Source of the DNA: Gammaproteobacteria bacterium
GTDB taxonomy: Bacteria > Pseudomonadota > Gammaproteobacteria > SZUA-229
Length of the DNA: 64,000 bases
Direction: 5' to 3'
NCBI GenBank assembly: GCA_026195255.1
Contig: JAPHSS010000020.1
Coordinates: forward strand, 114,887 to 178,886
Both the position numbers and the translations under genes were made by a program. Shown here one piece after another: positions 7,186 to 15,870 of the stretch. Within the stretch, counting starts at the first letter, position 1; every line of letters starts with the position of its first letter. The notes under the pieces were generated by a model. It made no database searches. It was not told the DNA's origin and worked only from the letters and a program-made list of their open reading frames with translations.

Positions 7186-9264
7186 TTGAATTTCCAGGGC
7201 TCCAATTACAAACACTTACTGACCATCCCAGCAGGCCTTAAACGATTATTTATAATCTGCTGCCTGTTGTGCACTGGCCTATTACCTGCCCAAAATCTGG
7301 TCGCCGCAGAAAACCAGATTACCCTGAACTTAAAACAGGCTGACATACGCGCCTTAATTAGCACTGTTTCAAAGTTTACCGGTAAAAACTTTGTTATTGA
7401 CCCCAGGGTGAAAGCCAAAGTAACCGTAATCTCATCAAAAACCATGTCTGAAACCGAAGTTTATGAGGTTTTTCTATCGGTTTTACAGGTACACGGTTAT
7501 GCTGCTGTGCCTGTTGGCAGTGTGATAAAAATTGTTCCCCAGGTAAATGCAAAACAGGGCCCTTTACCTGTTGTTCGTGGATCTAATAACCGCGGTGACG
7601 AACTAATTACTAAAGTTATTACGCTTGATCACGTACCGGCAGCGCAACTGGTCCCCATACTTCGACCTCTGGTTCCACAACAGGGACACCTTGCTGCTTA
7701 TAACCCGACCAATACACTTATCGTTACAGATCATGCAGCAAATATAAAACGCCTGGTACAAATTATTCGACACATTGACCGCCCGGAAAGTGATGAACTG
7801 GAAATCATTCCTTTAAAACACGCATCAGCTTCTGAACTTGTTCGCATATTGAATTCACTTCAATCAGGTAGTGGTGCCGCTAAAGCGGCAGCAAGCAAAA
7901 AAATCACACTGGCAGCAGATGATCGCACTAATAGCATATTAATGAGCGGTGAACGTTCTAGCCGATTAAAAATTCGGGCAACTATTGCTCACCTTGATAC
8001 ACCGCTAGAAAATGAAGCGGGTAATACCCATGTCATTTATTTAAAATACGCCAAAGCAGAAGACATTGTTACCATACTCAGCGGTGTACAAAAAAACCAG
8101 GAAAAAACTAATAAGAAAGTTAATAAAGCGGTCGCTGCTACAAAACAAACCGATGCTGATATACAGGCAGATGACGCGACCAATTCATTAATCATTACAG
8201 CTGGCCCAGATGTTGTTCGCCGAATGAGATCAATTATTCGCCAACTGGATATTCGTCGTGCCCAGGTGCTGGTTGAATCAATTATTGCTGAAATATCCAA
8301 TAATACAGGTAAGGAATTTTCTTCACAGTTTGTTATAGGCCCACCTGAAGATAGCAGTAGTAATACCGTTCCAATTGGTGTTGGCAACTTCGGCGGTGCT
8401 GGCGGCATTATCGGTTTGTTCAGTGGCGACCAGGCAACTATTGGTAGCTCAATTGGTGACGGCATTACTTTTGGTTTCGGCAGTGACAACGGAACTCGTT
8501 TTGCCTTTTTGTTAAAAGCGCTTTCCGCTGACGCGGCAACCAATATTTTATCAACGCCGAGTGTTGTCACACTGGACAACCAGGAAGCAAGCATTGTCAT
8601 AGCACAAAATGTGCCTTTCCTGACGGGCTCATTCACCACAACGGCAGATGGCGCAAATAATCCTTTTCAAACTGTAGAACGCCAGGATGTGGGTATTACA
8701 CTTAAGGTGACCCCACAAATTAATGATGGCAATACAATTAAACTGGAAATAGACCAGGAGGTTTCAAACGTATCCTCTTCTGCTGCATCAAACGGCGACA
8801 TCATCACTAACAAACGCCAGATAGCGACCACTGTATTAGTTGAAGACGGTGAGATTTTAGTGCTTGGTGGTTTGATAGATGATCAATTACGAGACACGGT
8901 TTCTAAAGTACCGATTCTCGGCGACATTCCTCTTTTAGGCTGGCTGTTCCGCTCACACAGCACATCTAAAGAGAAACAGAACTTAATGGTATTTATGCGC
9001 CCCAGCATCATGCGTGATGCAAACACAGCTGCTTACCATACTAACCAGAAATACAATTATTTGCGTGCCCAACAAATCGATGCTGGCATCAATGGTTTTG
9101 GTTTGCTAAAAGAAGAAAGCAGCCCCTTATTACCCCCATTACAAAATTTAGTTAGGCCTGCTGATACACCTGATGGCAAACTACAGTCACCTCTAAATCA
9201 AAATAAAAAGAAAACAATCAAAGAAACCTCAGAACTTGATCTTGATGGCGAAGACTTTGACTAA
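7186..9264 (+). CDS. gspD: type II secretion system secretin GspD
   Basis: 692 residues; forms the outer-membrane channel of the type II system. The start is TTG at 7186; no in-frame ATG precedes the mature region, and the TTG start gives a full signal peptide (hydrophobic FIICCLLCTGLLPA, cleavage near residue 40). In order: N0 domain from ITLNLKQADIRAL, N1-N3 domains with repeated LxHxxAxELVRIL motifs, a linker at about residues 285-320 (basic, KKVNKAVAATKQ), and the secretin core at about 345-610 with the conserved VPILGDIPLLGWLF. A polar C-terminal tail follows; a pilotin partner is not visible. Its stop overlaps the gspE start region. Confidence 0.95.
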   Translation: MNFQGSNYKHLLTIPAGLKRLFIICCLLCTGLLPAQNLVAAENQITLNLKQADIRALISTVSKFTGKNFVIDPRVKAKVTVISSKTMSETEVYEVFLSVLQVHGYAAVPVGSVIKIVPQVNAKQGPLPVVRGSNNRGDELITKVITLDHVPAAQLVPILRPLVPQQGHLAAYNPTNTLIVTDHAANIKRLVQIIRHIDRPESDELEIIPLKHASASELVRILNSLQSGSGAAKAAASKKITLAADDRTNSILMSGERSSRLKIRATIAHLDTPLENEAGNTHVIYLKYAKAEDIVTILSGVQKNQEKTNKKVNKAVAATKQTDADIQADDATNSLIITAGPDVVRRMRSIIRQLDIRRAQVLVESIIAEISNNTGKEFSSQFVIGPPEDSSSNTVPIGVGNFGGAGGIIGLFSGDQATIGSSIGDGITFGFGSDNGTRFAFLLKALSADAATNILSTPSVVTLDNQEASIVIAQNVPFLTGSFTTTADGANNPFQTVERQDVGITLKVTPQINDGNTIKLEIDQEVSNVSSSAASNGDIITNKRQIATTVLVEDGEILVLGGLIDDQLRDTVSKVPILGDIPLLGWLFRSHSTSKEKQNLMVFMRPSIMRDANTAAYHTNQKYNYLRAQQIDAGINGFGLLKEESSPLLPPLQNLVRPADTPDGKLQSPLNQNKKKTIKETSELDLDGEDFD

Positions 9265-10816
9265 TATCTCCACCAGTGAAATAGAAAATAATACTACCCA
9301 TATTGAGGCACTGGAAGTTGACCCGACTTCAGTCCAGGCTGCCGAATTAAATGCGCAAAGCATTTCTTATGCTTTTGCAAAACGTCACGGCGTTATGCTT
9401 GGGCAGATTGATGATGACAAAGCTCAGGTTTTATATCGAGGCACTTTAAACCCTCAGGCCATCGCTGAAGTAAGACGAATTATTGGTCGTCGTGTCGAAC
9501 TATCGACTATCACTGATGAACAGTTTGAAGCATTGATTACACAAACTTATGAACAGGATTCCGATCAGGCTATGGCCATGATGGAGGGCGTAAGTGATGA
9601 GCTTGACCTTGACCAGCTTGCAGAAACAATTGAACCGGAAGATTTACTGGGCGCTGAAGATGATGCGCCAATAATTAGATTGATTAATGCGGTACTGACA
9701 GAAGCAATAAAAATAAACGCCTCTGACATACACATCGAAGCTTTTGAAAACAGAATGCGAATTCGTTTTCGTGTTGATGGTGTTTTACGTGAAATTTTAC
9801 AACCACCAAAAAATATCGCACCTCTGGTTATATCTCGCATAAAAGTTATGGCGAAACTCGATATTGCTGAAAAACGCTTACCACAGGATGGCCGTATTTC
9901 TTTAAAGGTCGCGGGTAGATCGGTTGATGTGCGTGTATCCACATTACCTTCAGGACATGGCGAACGTATTGTATTACGCTTATTAGACAAACAGGCTGGG
10001 CGCCTGGATCTGCAACATCTGGGCATGTCTGATAATGATAGAGAGCGTTTAACGGATTTATTACGCCATCCCCACGGAATCATATTAGTCACTGGCCCCA
10101 CCGGCTCAGGTAAAACAACAACTCTGTACGCGGGTTTAACACAGCTCAACGATAAAAGTAGAAATATTTTAACCGTTGAAGACCCCATAGAATATTACCT
10201 CGATGGCATTGGCCAAACCCAGGTTAACAATAAAGTTGAAATGACCTTTGCCAAAGGTTTACGGGCCATTTTACGACAGGATCCTGATGTAGTAATGATT
10301 GGTGAAATACGTGACATTGAAACCGCATCCATTGCGGTTCAGGCGAGTTTAACCGGTCATCTTGTATTATCAACATTACATACCAATACCGCCATTGGTG
10401 CGATTACCCGTTTACGCGATATGGGTGTAGAACCCTTTTTATTAGCGTCTAGTTTAATCGGCGTGTTAGCTCAACGCCTGGTTCGAAAGTTATGCCCTCA
10501 TTGCAAAGAGGCACATACCGCCTTAAAAAGTGAATGTGAGTGGTTAGGTATTGAGGTTTCACAGGCACCTGAAATACACACCCCTAAAGGCTGCGATAAA
10601 TGTAATCAGCTTGGATATAATGGCCGCACCGGTGTTTATGAATTAGTCCCCATTGATAACAAACTTCAACAAATGATTCATGACGGCGAAGGTGAGCAGA
10701 CTATGGAAAAATATGCGCGTAGCTTTACAACAAGTTTACGCACAGATGGAAAACGCCTGGTACTGGAAGGCGTGACTTCGCTTGAAGAAGTTTTAAGAGT
10801 TTCACGTGAAGACTAA
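9245..10816 (+). CDS. gspE: type II secretion ATPase GspE
   Basis: A cytoplasmic hexameric ATPase that powers pseudopilus assembly. Visible features: the N1/N2 region; Walker A GPTGSGKTTTLY; Walker B around DPDVVMIGEIRD; His box LTGHLVLSTLHTN; and a four-cysteine zinc motif, CPHC followed about 38 residues later by CDKC. I prefer the ATG at 9245 (MAKTLTNIS) over an in-frame TTG at 9236; both overlap the 3' end of gspD by about 20-29 bases. The C-terminus ends in the typical EGVTSLEEVLRVSRED. Length is normal for the family. Confidence 0.95.
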   Translation: MAKTLTNISTSEIENNTTHIEALEVDPTSVQAAELNAQSISYAFAKRHGVMLGQIDDDKAQVLYRGTLNPQAIAEVRRIIGRRVELSTITDEQFEALITQTYEQDSDQAMAMMEGVSDELDLDQLAETIEPEDLLGAEDDAPIIRLINAVLTEAIKINASDIHIEAFENRMRIRFRVDGVLREILQPPKNIAPLVISRIKVMAKLDIAEKRLPQDGRISLKVAGRSVDVRVSTLPSGHGERIVLRLLDKQAGRLDLQHLGMSDNDRERLTDLLRHPHGIILVTGPTGSGKTTTLYAGLTQLNDKSRNILTVEDPIEYYLDGIGQTQVNNKVEMTFAKGLRAILRQDPDVVMIGEIRDIETASIAVQASLTGHLVLSTLHTNTAIGAITRLRDMGVEPFLLASSLIGVLAQRLVRKLCPHCKEAHTALKSECEWLGIEVSQAPEIHTPKGCDKCNQLGYNGRTGVYELVPIDNKLQQMIHDGEGEQTMEKYARSFTTSLRTDGKRLVLEGVTSLEEVLRVSRED

Positions 10817-10858
10817 TACACAATCGGTTTACAAAATTTTTAGTACAAAACCATAATT

Positions 10859-12079
10859 ATGGCAGCATTCGAATACATAGCACTTGACTCAAAAGGCCGT
10901 GAAAAAAAAGGCGTTATTGAAGGCGACACACAACGTCAGGTTAGGCAAATGTTACGCGACAAAGACATGATGCCACTACAAATAGATAGCGCTGCTAGCC
11001 AGGAAAAAAAACAGCAGGATAAACCAGTACAGATTTCGCGACGCAGCATAGGTGCTACCGATCTTGCTTTATTTACGCGTCAGTTAGCTACACTGGTTCG
11101 TGCCGCCATCCCGCTTGATGAAGCACTTTCAGCTGTCGGCCAGCAAACAGAAAAGCCGCGCATCAAAAGCATGGTATTTGCCTTACGTTCAAAAATTCTA
11201 GAAGGCCACACACTGGCAGCCGGACTTGCAGATTTTCCAAAAATATTTCCACAACTATTCCGTGCCACCGTTGCAGCGGGTGAGTCATCAGGTCATTTAG
11301 ATGTCGTATTAGACCGCCTTGCAGACTACACGGAAAGCCGTCAGAAAATGGCATCAAAAATTGCACAGGCAACAATCTACCCGGCCATTTTAACGATTAT
11401 GGCCTTTTTGGTTGTTACCGGTTTATTAATGTTTGTTGTGCCACAGATCGTAGAAGTTTTTGAAACCTCTGGACAGCAACTTCCGGGCATCACCCGTGCA
11501 ATGATATGGATAAGTGAGTTTTTACAAAACTGGTGGTTTATTTTAATTTTATTATTTATCGCTTTATTTTTTATGGCAAGACACCTGTTGTCTATTCCCG
11601 CCAACAAACGTCGCTTTCACTTCTTCTTATTAAAACTACCCGCGGTAGGTAAACTTGTTAGAGGTTTAAATACCGCGCGTTTCTCACGCACTTTAAGCAT
11701 TCTTTCATCTAGTGGCGTTCCCGTTCTGGACGCACTGCAACTGGCGGCGCCTGTAGTTGCAAACTTACCCATGCAGGATGCGGTAATTGATGCAGCAGAG
11801 AAAGTAAGAGAAGGTTCGAGCATTTATGCGGCACTTGAGCGCAGTAAACTATTCCCGCCCATGACCTTACATTTAATTTCTAGTGGTGAGCGATCTGGCA
11901 ATTTAGAAGGCATGTTAGATAAAGCAGCAGAACAGCAGGAACGCGAACTGGAATTATCCATTTCCATGTTTATGGGGTTATTTGAGCCCCTGTTAATTGT
12001 TGCCATGGGCGGTATTGTGCTGATAATCGTTCTATCTATTTTATTACCCATTATCAACATGAATGATTTAATGCAATAA
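10859..12079 (+). CDS. gspF: type II secretion inner-membrane platform protein GspF
   Basis: 406 residues, normal for GspF. The N-terminal AFEYIALDSKGREKKGVIEGD and two T2SSF domains are visible, each with a FTRQLATL / FSRTLSIL motif and an aGExSGxL motif (AAGESSGHL and SSGERSGNL). Three hydrophobic segments lie at about residues 170-195, 220-240 and 375-400. The protein is the central polytopic platform that contacts GspE and GspL. It starts 42 bases after gspE and ends 8 bases from the convergent rhombosortase stop, with no obvious terminator between them. Confidence 0.95.
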   Translation: MAAFEYIALDSKGREKKGVIEGDTQRQVRQMLRDKDMMPLQIDSAASQEKKQQDKPVQISRRSIGATDLALFTRQLATLVRAAIPLDEALSAVGQQTEKPRIKSMVFALRSKILEGHTLAAGLADFPKIFPQLFRATVAAGESSGHLDVVLDRLADYTESRQKMASKIAQATIYPAILTIMAFLVVTGLLMFVVPQIVEVFETSGQQLPGITRAMIWISEFLQNWWFILILLFIALFFMARHLLSIPANKRRFHFFLLKLPAVGKLVRGLNTARFSRTLSILSSSGVPVLDALQLAAPVVANLPMQDAVIDAAEKVREGSSIYAALERSKLFPPMTLHLISSGERSGNLEGMLDKAAEQQERELELSISMFMGLFEPLLIVAMGGIVLIIVLSILLPIINMNDLMQ

Positions 12080-12087
12080 AACCACAA

Positions 12088-12681
12088 CTATTTTTTAACT
12101 GATAATTTAAAAACGTCTTTTAAAAGAAAAATAGCGCCAGCTAACCCACCATATAAATGCGCATTAACCGCCACCCTTCCACCAGCCACTGACTCTGAAC
12201 CGGGTAACGCCCCATACATTTGCTCCCACACCAGCTTAGCTATAATAATAAACATTAAAACCAGACCACTGATTTTATAACGCTGCATTTCGCAACGCGC
12301 ACCAATTATAAATAAACCATGTAAAACACCTGAGAAACCCACATAACGTTCTAACTGATTATCTAACAATAAACCCGCACTACACAATAAAGAGATAAAT
12401 AACAGTGCCTGCGCCCAGTAACGATTTGACCTGTATCCCGCAAAAAAGATAACCACCATAGCTAAACCGGCCATATTGAGTAAGAAATGACTCCAGTTCA
12501 GGTGTGTTAAATGACCGCTAATTAAACGCCAGACCTGCCACCGCTCAATTAACTGTCTATCAAAGCGAAATTCAGGCTCTAAATGTAATATTTGTATAAA
12601 AAAACATATAATAAATAGAACTAGCCATAATTTTTGGCTTCTAAGTTTATATAAAATATCCATACGTAAAAATTGTGACAT
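12088..12681 (-). CDS. rrtA: rhombosortase (rhomboid-like intramembrane protease)
   Basis: 197 residues with about six transmembrane segments. Rhomboid hallmarks are present: WRLISGHLTHLNWSHFLLNM near residues 50-70, the catalytic serine motif GFSGVLHG near residue 115, and the catalytic histidine in NAHLYGGLAG near residue 175. This short form matches rhombosortase, which processes exported proteins carrying a C-terminal GlyGly-CTERM tail; those substrates are known to leave by type II secretion. It lies antisense between gspF and gspG inside the secretion cluster, which supports the assignment. No GlyGly-CTERM substrate is encoded in the window. Its start is 70 bases from the gspG start, so the two are divergent. 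Confidence 0.88.
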   Translation of the reverse strand: MSQFLRMDILYKLRSQKLWLVLFIICFFIQILHLEPEFRFDRQLIERWQVWRLISGHLTHLNWSHFLLNMAGLAMVVIFFAGYRSNRYWAQALLFISLLCSAGLLLDNQLERYVGFSGVLHGLFIIGARCEMQRYKISGLVLMFIIIAKLVWEQMYGALPGSESVAGGRVAVNAHLYGGLAGAIFLLKDVFKLSVKK

Positions 12682-12751
12682 ACTCGCTTACACCAGCATC
12701 TGTTATGATAACGCCACAAAGTTTAACCATTTATTGACTACGGAGCCATCT

Positions 12752-13183
12752 GTGAAAGCACCTCAAATTAAACAACAGGGATTTACCTTAATTGAAATTA
12801 TCGTTGTTGTTGTTATTATCGGCATATTAGCGACTTTTGTTGCGCCTAAATTTTTAGGCAAAACAGATGATGCGCGTATTGTGAAAGCGAAAAACGATAT
12901 TCAGGCACTGGGAAGCGCCCTCGACCTGTACAAGCTTGATAACTATACCTACCCAACAACGGATCAGGGTCTCGACGCACTCATCAATGAACCCACCAGT
13001 GACCCGGCACCCGCCAACTGGCAAAAGGGCGGTTACGTCAAAAAACTACAAAAAGATCCGTGGCAGCGTGATTACTTATATTTAAGCCCGGGTGAACACG
13101 GTGAAGTCGATATTTATACTCTTGGCGCAGATGGTGTTGAAGGCGGCGAAGGCCCAAATGCGGATATTGGCAGCTGGGACTAG
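12752..13183 (+). CDS. gspG: type II secretion major pseudopilin GspG
   Basis: 143 residues from a GTG at 12752. CGGAG lies 6 bases upstream of this GTG, which favours it over an in-frame TTG at 12734. The prepilin signature is a short leader ending QQG, then FTLIEIIVVVVIIGILATFVAPK, cut by a prepilin peptidase before Phe. The globular domain has the GspG features DIQALGSALDLYKLDN, YPTTDQGLDALI, DPWQRDYLYLSPG and DIYTLGADG, the last being part of the calcium-binding loop. It begins the gspG-N unit after the antisense rhombosortase. Confidence 0.95.
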   Translation: MKAPQIKQQGFTLIEIIVVVVIIGILATFVAPKFLGKTDDARIVKAKNDIQALGSALDLYKLDNYTYPTTDQGLDALINEPTSDPAPANWQKGGYVKKLQKDPWQRDYLYLSPGEHGEVDIYTLGADGVEGGEGPNADIGSWD

Positions 13184-13204
13184 TCGGTTACACGGTTGTT
13201 AAAG

Positions 13205-13849
13205 ATGCGCGAACAACTCTACAACCGTAATCACAATCTCAAAAGAGGCTTTACCCTGATTGAATTACTGGTGGTTATTGTAATCATTAGTCTTTCAATC
13301 GCGGTTGTTGTGGTCAATATCTCAACTGGCGGAGAAGATGAACTGGCAGAAGAAGAAATTCTTCGACTGCAACAAATTTTACGCTTTGCCCATGAACAAT
13401 CTGTTATTAGAGCAGAAGAATACGGCGTACGTTTTTATGAAACCGGTTATCGTTTTATGCTTTACGATGAAGAAACAGATAACTGGTTAGACATAAACAA
13501 GGACAAATTATTACGTAGCAGAACCCTGCCCCAGCCTCTTGAGCTAGACCTGTATATTGAACAGGTACCGGTAGAAATACTCGAATCACCTAAAGATGAT
13601 CCTGACACTGAACAGGAAGCAGAAGAAAATAAATTAGCCAGTGCCGCATCTGATCTAAATCTAACAAACCAGCCTACAGCAGAACAAACTGAAACCGAAA
13701 AGATCACACCTCAGGTATTTCTACTCTCCAGCTCAGAATTAACTCCTCAGTTTGAAGTACGTTTACGCATCCCCGGCAGTGACATTGAAGAACTGCTTGA
13801 AGGCTTGCCACAGGGTGAATTCAAGCGGGTACAGCAAGCGAATGAATAA
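13205..13849 (+). CDS. gspH: type II secretion minor pseudopilin GspH
   Basis: 214 residues from the ATG at 13205 (a TTG at 13196 is in frame). Prepilin leader ending KRG, then FTLIELLVVIVIISLSIAVVVV. The globular part has the GspH pattern RLQQILRFAHEQSVIRAEEYGVRFYETGYRFMLYDE. An acidic low-complexity insert at about residues 125-170 (rich in Asp, Glu, Gln, Thr, Ala) separates the last strands; I do not recall this from standard GspH. The minor pseudopilin caps or stabilises the pseudopilus tip. It overlaps gspI by 8 bases. Confidence 0.88.
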   Translation: MREQLYNRNHNLKRGFTLIELLVVIVIISLSIAVVVVNISTGGEDELAEEEILRLQQILRFAHEQSVIRAEEYGVRFYETGYRFMLYDEETDNWLDINKDKLLRSRTLPQPLELDLYIEQVPVEILESPKDDPDTEQEAEENKLASAASDLNLTNQPTAEQTETEKITPQVFLLSSSELTPQFEVRLRIPGSDIEELLEGLPQGEFKRVQQANE

Positions 13850-14273
13850 ACTCAAAGGTTTTACTCTGATTGAAGTAATGGTCGCACTCACCATAATTGC
13901 GATTGCACTTGCTTCACTTATCAAGGCATCTGGAGGTCACACTAACTCTGCTGCATACCTTAAAAGCAAAACCCTGGCCCATTATGTTGCCATGAATGAA
14001 GTGACCCAGTTACAAGTTGATAAAGCATGGCCCGATCTGGGCACAATCCGAAAATCCACTGAAATGGCCGGCGTTGAATGGTTCTGGACACGAGAGATAA
14101 AAAAAACAGGTGATGTAACAGGCAATATTCGGGGTTTAAAATTTACTATTTTTCTGGATGAAGAAAGAACTCGAAATCTGGCTCAGATTCAGGCATTTAT
14201 TTCTAACCCGACTCAAAACATTTTACCTGTGGCCGCACCTGTTAACTCAGGTGCAAGTGGCGCCACACAATGA
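13842..14273 (+). CDS. gspI: type II secretion minor pseudopilin GspI
   Basis: 143 residues from the ATG at 13842, which directly precedes the prepilin leader MNKLKG and FTLIEVMVALTIIAIALASLIKASG. An upstream in-frame start at 13752 would lie inside gspH and give no proper leader. The globular part has the GspI-type AHYVAMNEVTQLQ and WFWTREIKKT. It interacts with GspJ and GspK at the pseudopilus tip. It overlaps gspH by 8 bases and gspJ by 4 (ATGA). Confidence 0.9.
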   Translation: MNKLKGFTLIEVMVALTIIAIALASLIKASGGHTNSAAYLKSKTLAHYVAMNEVTQLQVDKAWPDLGTIRKSTEMAGVEWFWTREIKKTGDVTGNIRGLKFTIFLDEERTRNLAQIQAFISNPTQNILPVAAPVNSGASGATQ

Positions 14274-14890
14274 AATTGAATTCTTCAGCCAGGTTATCTG
14301 GTTTCACCCTTATTGAAGTCATTATAGCAATGTCAATTTTTGCTATCGTTTCACTGCTGGCTTATACCGGTTTGCATTCTGTCATCACTTCAAAATCACA
14401 TACTGAAGGATCATTAGAAAGACTTCGAGAGTTACAGATGACCATGTTAACCCTGAGCGGTGACATGCAACAGCTAACTGATCGAAAAGGCCAGGATGCA
14501 CTGGGTGGCACATTATTAAATGTTTCAACCCAGAACAGTGATTATATTCTGACCTTTACCCGTGGTGGCTGGCGAAACCCTGCCAATCTGCCGCGTAGCA
14601 CTCTACAACGGGTTGCCTACAGATTAGATGAAGACAAACTCATTCGACTTTACTGGACACATGTCGATAGAGCAGATGATGAACAACTTGTTGAACGCAC
14701 CTTAATTAGTAATATTGAATCGTTAGAGTTACGTTTTCTTGATGATAAAAACCAGTGGCAAACTAACTGGCCTACAGCTAATAACCTTGCCTCGGCAACG
14801 CCCTCAAACGCTCTGCCTATTGCGGTTGAAGTTATCCTGAAAATGCATGACTGGGGTGAGATACGGCGTCTGATCAGGGTCGCAAACTAA
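14270..14890 (+). CDS. gspJ: type II secretion minor pseudopilin GspJ
   Basis: 206 residues. Leader ending LSG, then FTLIEVIIAMSIFAIVSLLAY. GspJ features include LRELQMTMLTLSGDMQQLTDR, the FTRGGWRNPANLPRSTLQRVAYRL region and ESLELRFLDDKNQW. It forms the tip complex with GspI and GspK. Translationally coupled on both sides: ATGA overlap with gspI, and a one-base overlap (TAATG) with gspK. Confidence 0.93.
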   Translation: MKLNSSARLSGFTLIEVIIAMSIFAIVSLLAYTGLHSVITSKSHTEGSLERLRELQMTMLTLSGDMQQLTDRKGQDALGGTLLNVSTQNSDYILTFTRGGWRNPANLPRSTLQRVAYRLDEDKLIRLYWTHVDRADDEQLVERTLISNIESLELRFLDDKNQWQTNWPTANNLASATPSNALPIAVEVILKMHDWGEIRRLIRVAN

Positions 14891-15870
14891 TGACGAATAT
14901 TAACAGACAACACGGTGTTGCCATTATCGTCGCCTTGCTTGTGGTATCACTTGCCACTGTGCTGGCGGTATCACTGGTCAAACATTTAAATTATGATATT
15001 CGCCGCACTGAAAACATCTTACGTCTTGATCAGGCACATTTATATAATGCCAATGCGGTAGAATTTAGCATGTTACTAATAGAACTGGATCGTAAAAACA
15101 ATGAATACGACGGCCTTGATGACATTGCCTTATTTCATGAGCAAGCATCCGTATTCCCGGTAGAGGGCGGCATGGTATCCAATAAACTTACTGATTTACA
15201 GAGCTGCTTCAATTTAAATAATCTATCAAAGACAAATACTGAACTGGCAGCTTATCGCGCCCAATATATAAGACTGCTTGAAGCATTAGAGGTTGATAAC
15301 AGTGTGCACGTTGCATTAACCGACAGCCTGATAGACTGGCTGGATCAGGATGATTTTCCCGAACCCCGGGGCGCTGAATTTGATTATTATATTGGGCTTG
15401 AAAAGCAGCCCTATCGCACAGCGAACAACTTGTTAGTAAGCCCTAGTGAACTTCGCCTGGTTAAGGGTTATACGCCAGATATTATTAAACTCATTAAAGA
15501 TGAGGTATGCGTTTTACCCGCAGTTAGAACTGCCATCAATATCAACACAGCCAGTAACAAAATGTTAGAATCTATTGCAAATTTAGAAGAGCGTCACAGC
15601 GAGCAAATTATTAAACGTCGTGATGCGGGTGCTGAAAGCACAGAAGATGATGATCCATTTACAAGTTTGAATATCTTCAGAGAGTATGTAACAGGAACTC
15701 TAGGTGTGAATAATTTTAGTACAAACGGGCTACAGACATACTCTGAGTATTTTCTGCTACAGACCAATACACAGCTTGGCGCGGGTGAAATGAAGTTATT
15801 TAGTATAATTTATCGAGATCAAAGTAGTGGAAAAACAGAGCTTATTCGACAAACAGGCGGTGCACTCTAA
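14890..15870 (+). CDS. gspK: type II secretion minor pseudopilin GspK
   Basis: 326 residues, the large tip pseudopilin. The leader is short and atypical: MTNINRQHG then VAIIVALLVVSLATVLAVSLV, with Val rather than Phe after the cleavage Gly and no Glu at position 5, as is normal for GspK. The globular domain includes LTDSLIDWLDQDDFPEPRGAEFDYY and a helix-hairpin-helix-like INTASNKMLESIANL. Coupled to gspJ and gspL by one-base overlaps. Confidence 0.93.
   Translation: MTNINRQHGVAIIVALLVVSLATVLAVSLVKHLNYDIRRTENILRLDQAHLYNANAVEFSMLLIELDRKNNEYDGLDDIALFHEQASVFPVEGGMVSNKLTDLQSCFNLNNLSKTNTELAAYRAQYIRLLEALEVDNSVHVALTDSLIDWLDQDDFPEPRGAEFDYYIGLEKQPYRTANNLLVSPSELRLVKGYTPDIIKLIKDEVCVLPAVRTAININTASNKMLESIANLEERHSEQIIKRRDAGAESTEDDDPFTSLNIFREYVTGTLGVNNFSTNGLQTYSEYFLLQTNTQLGAGEMKLFSIIYRDQSSGKTELIRQTGGAL

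Noticed and set aside
8037-8639. 200-codon antisense ORF inside gspD
   Set aside because: Shadow of gspD in another frame; unusual composition, no family match and no start context.
9565-10188. 207-codon antisense ORF inside gspE
   Set aside because: Lies wholly within the strongly conserved gspE; Ser/Arg-rich translation is typical of a shadow frame.
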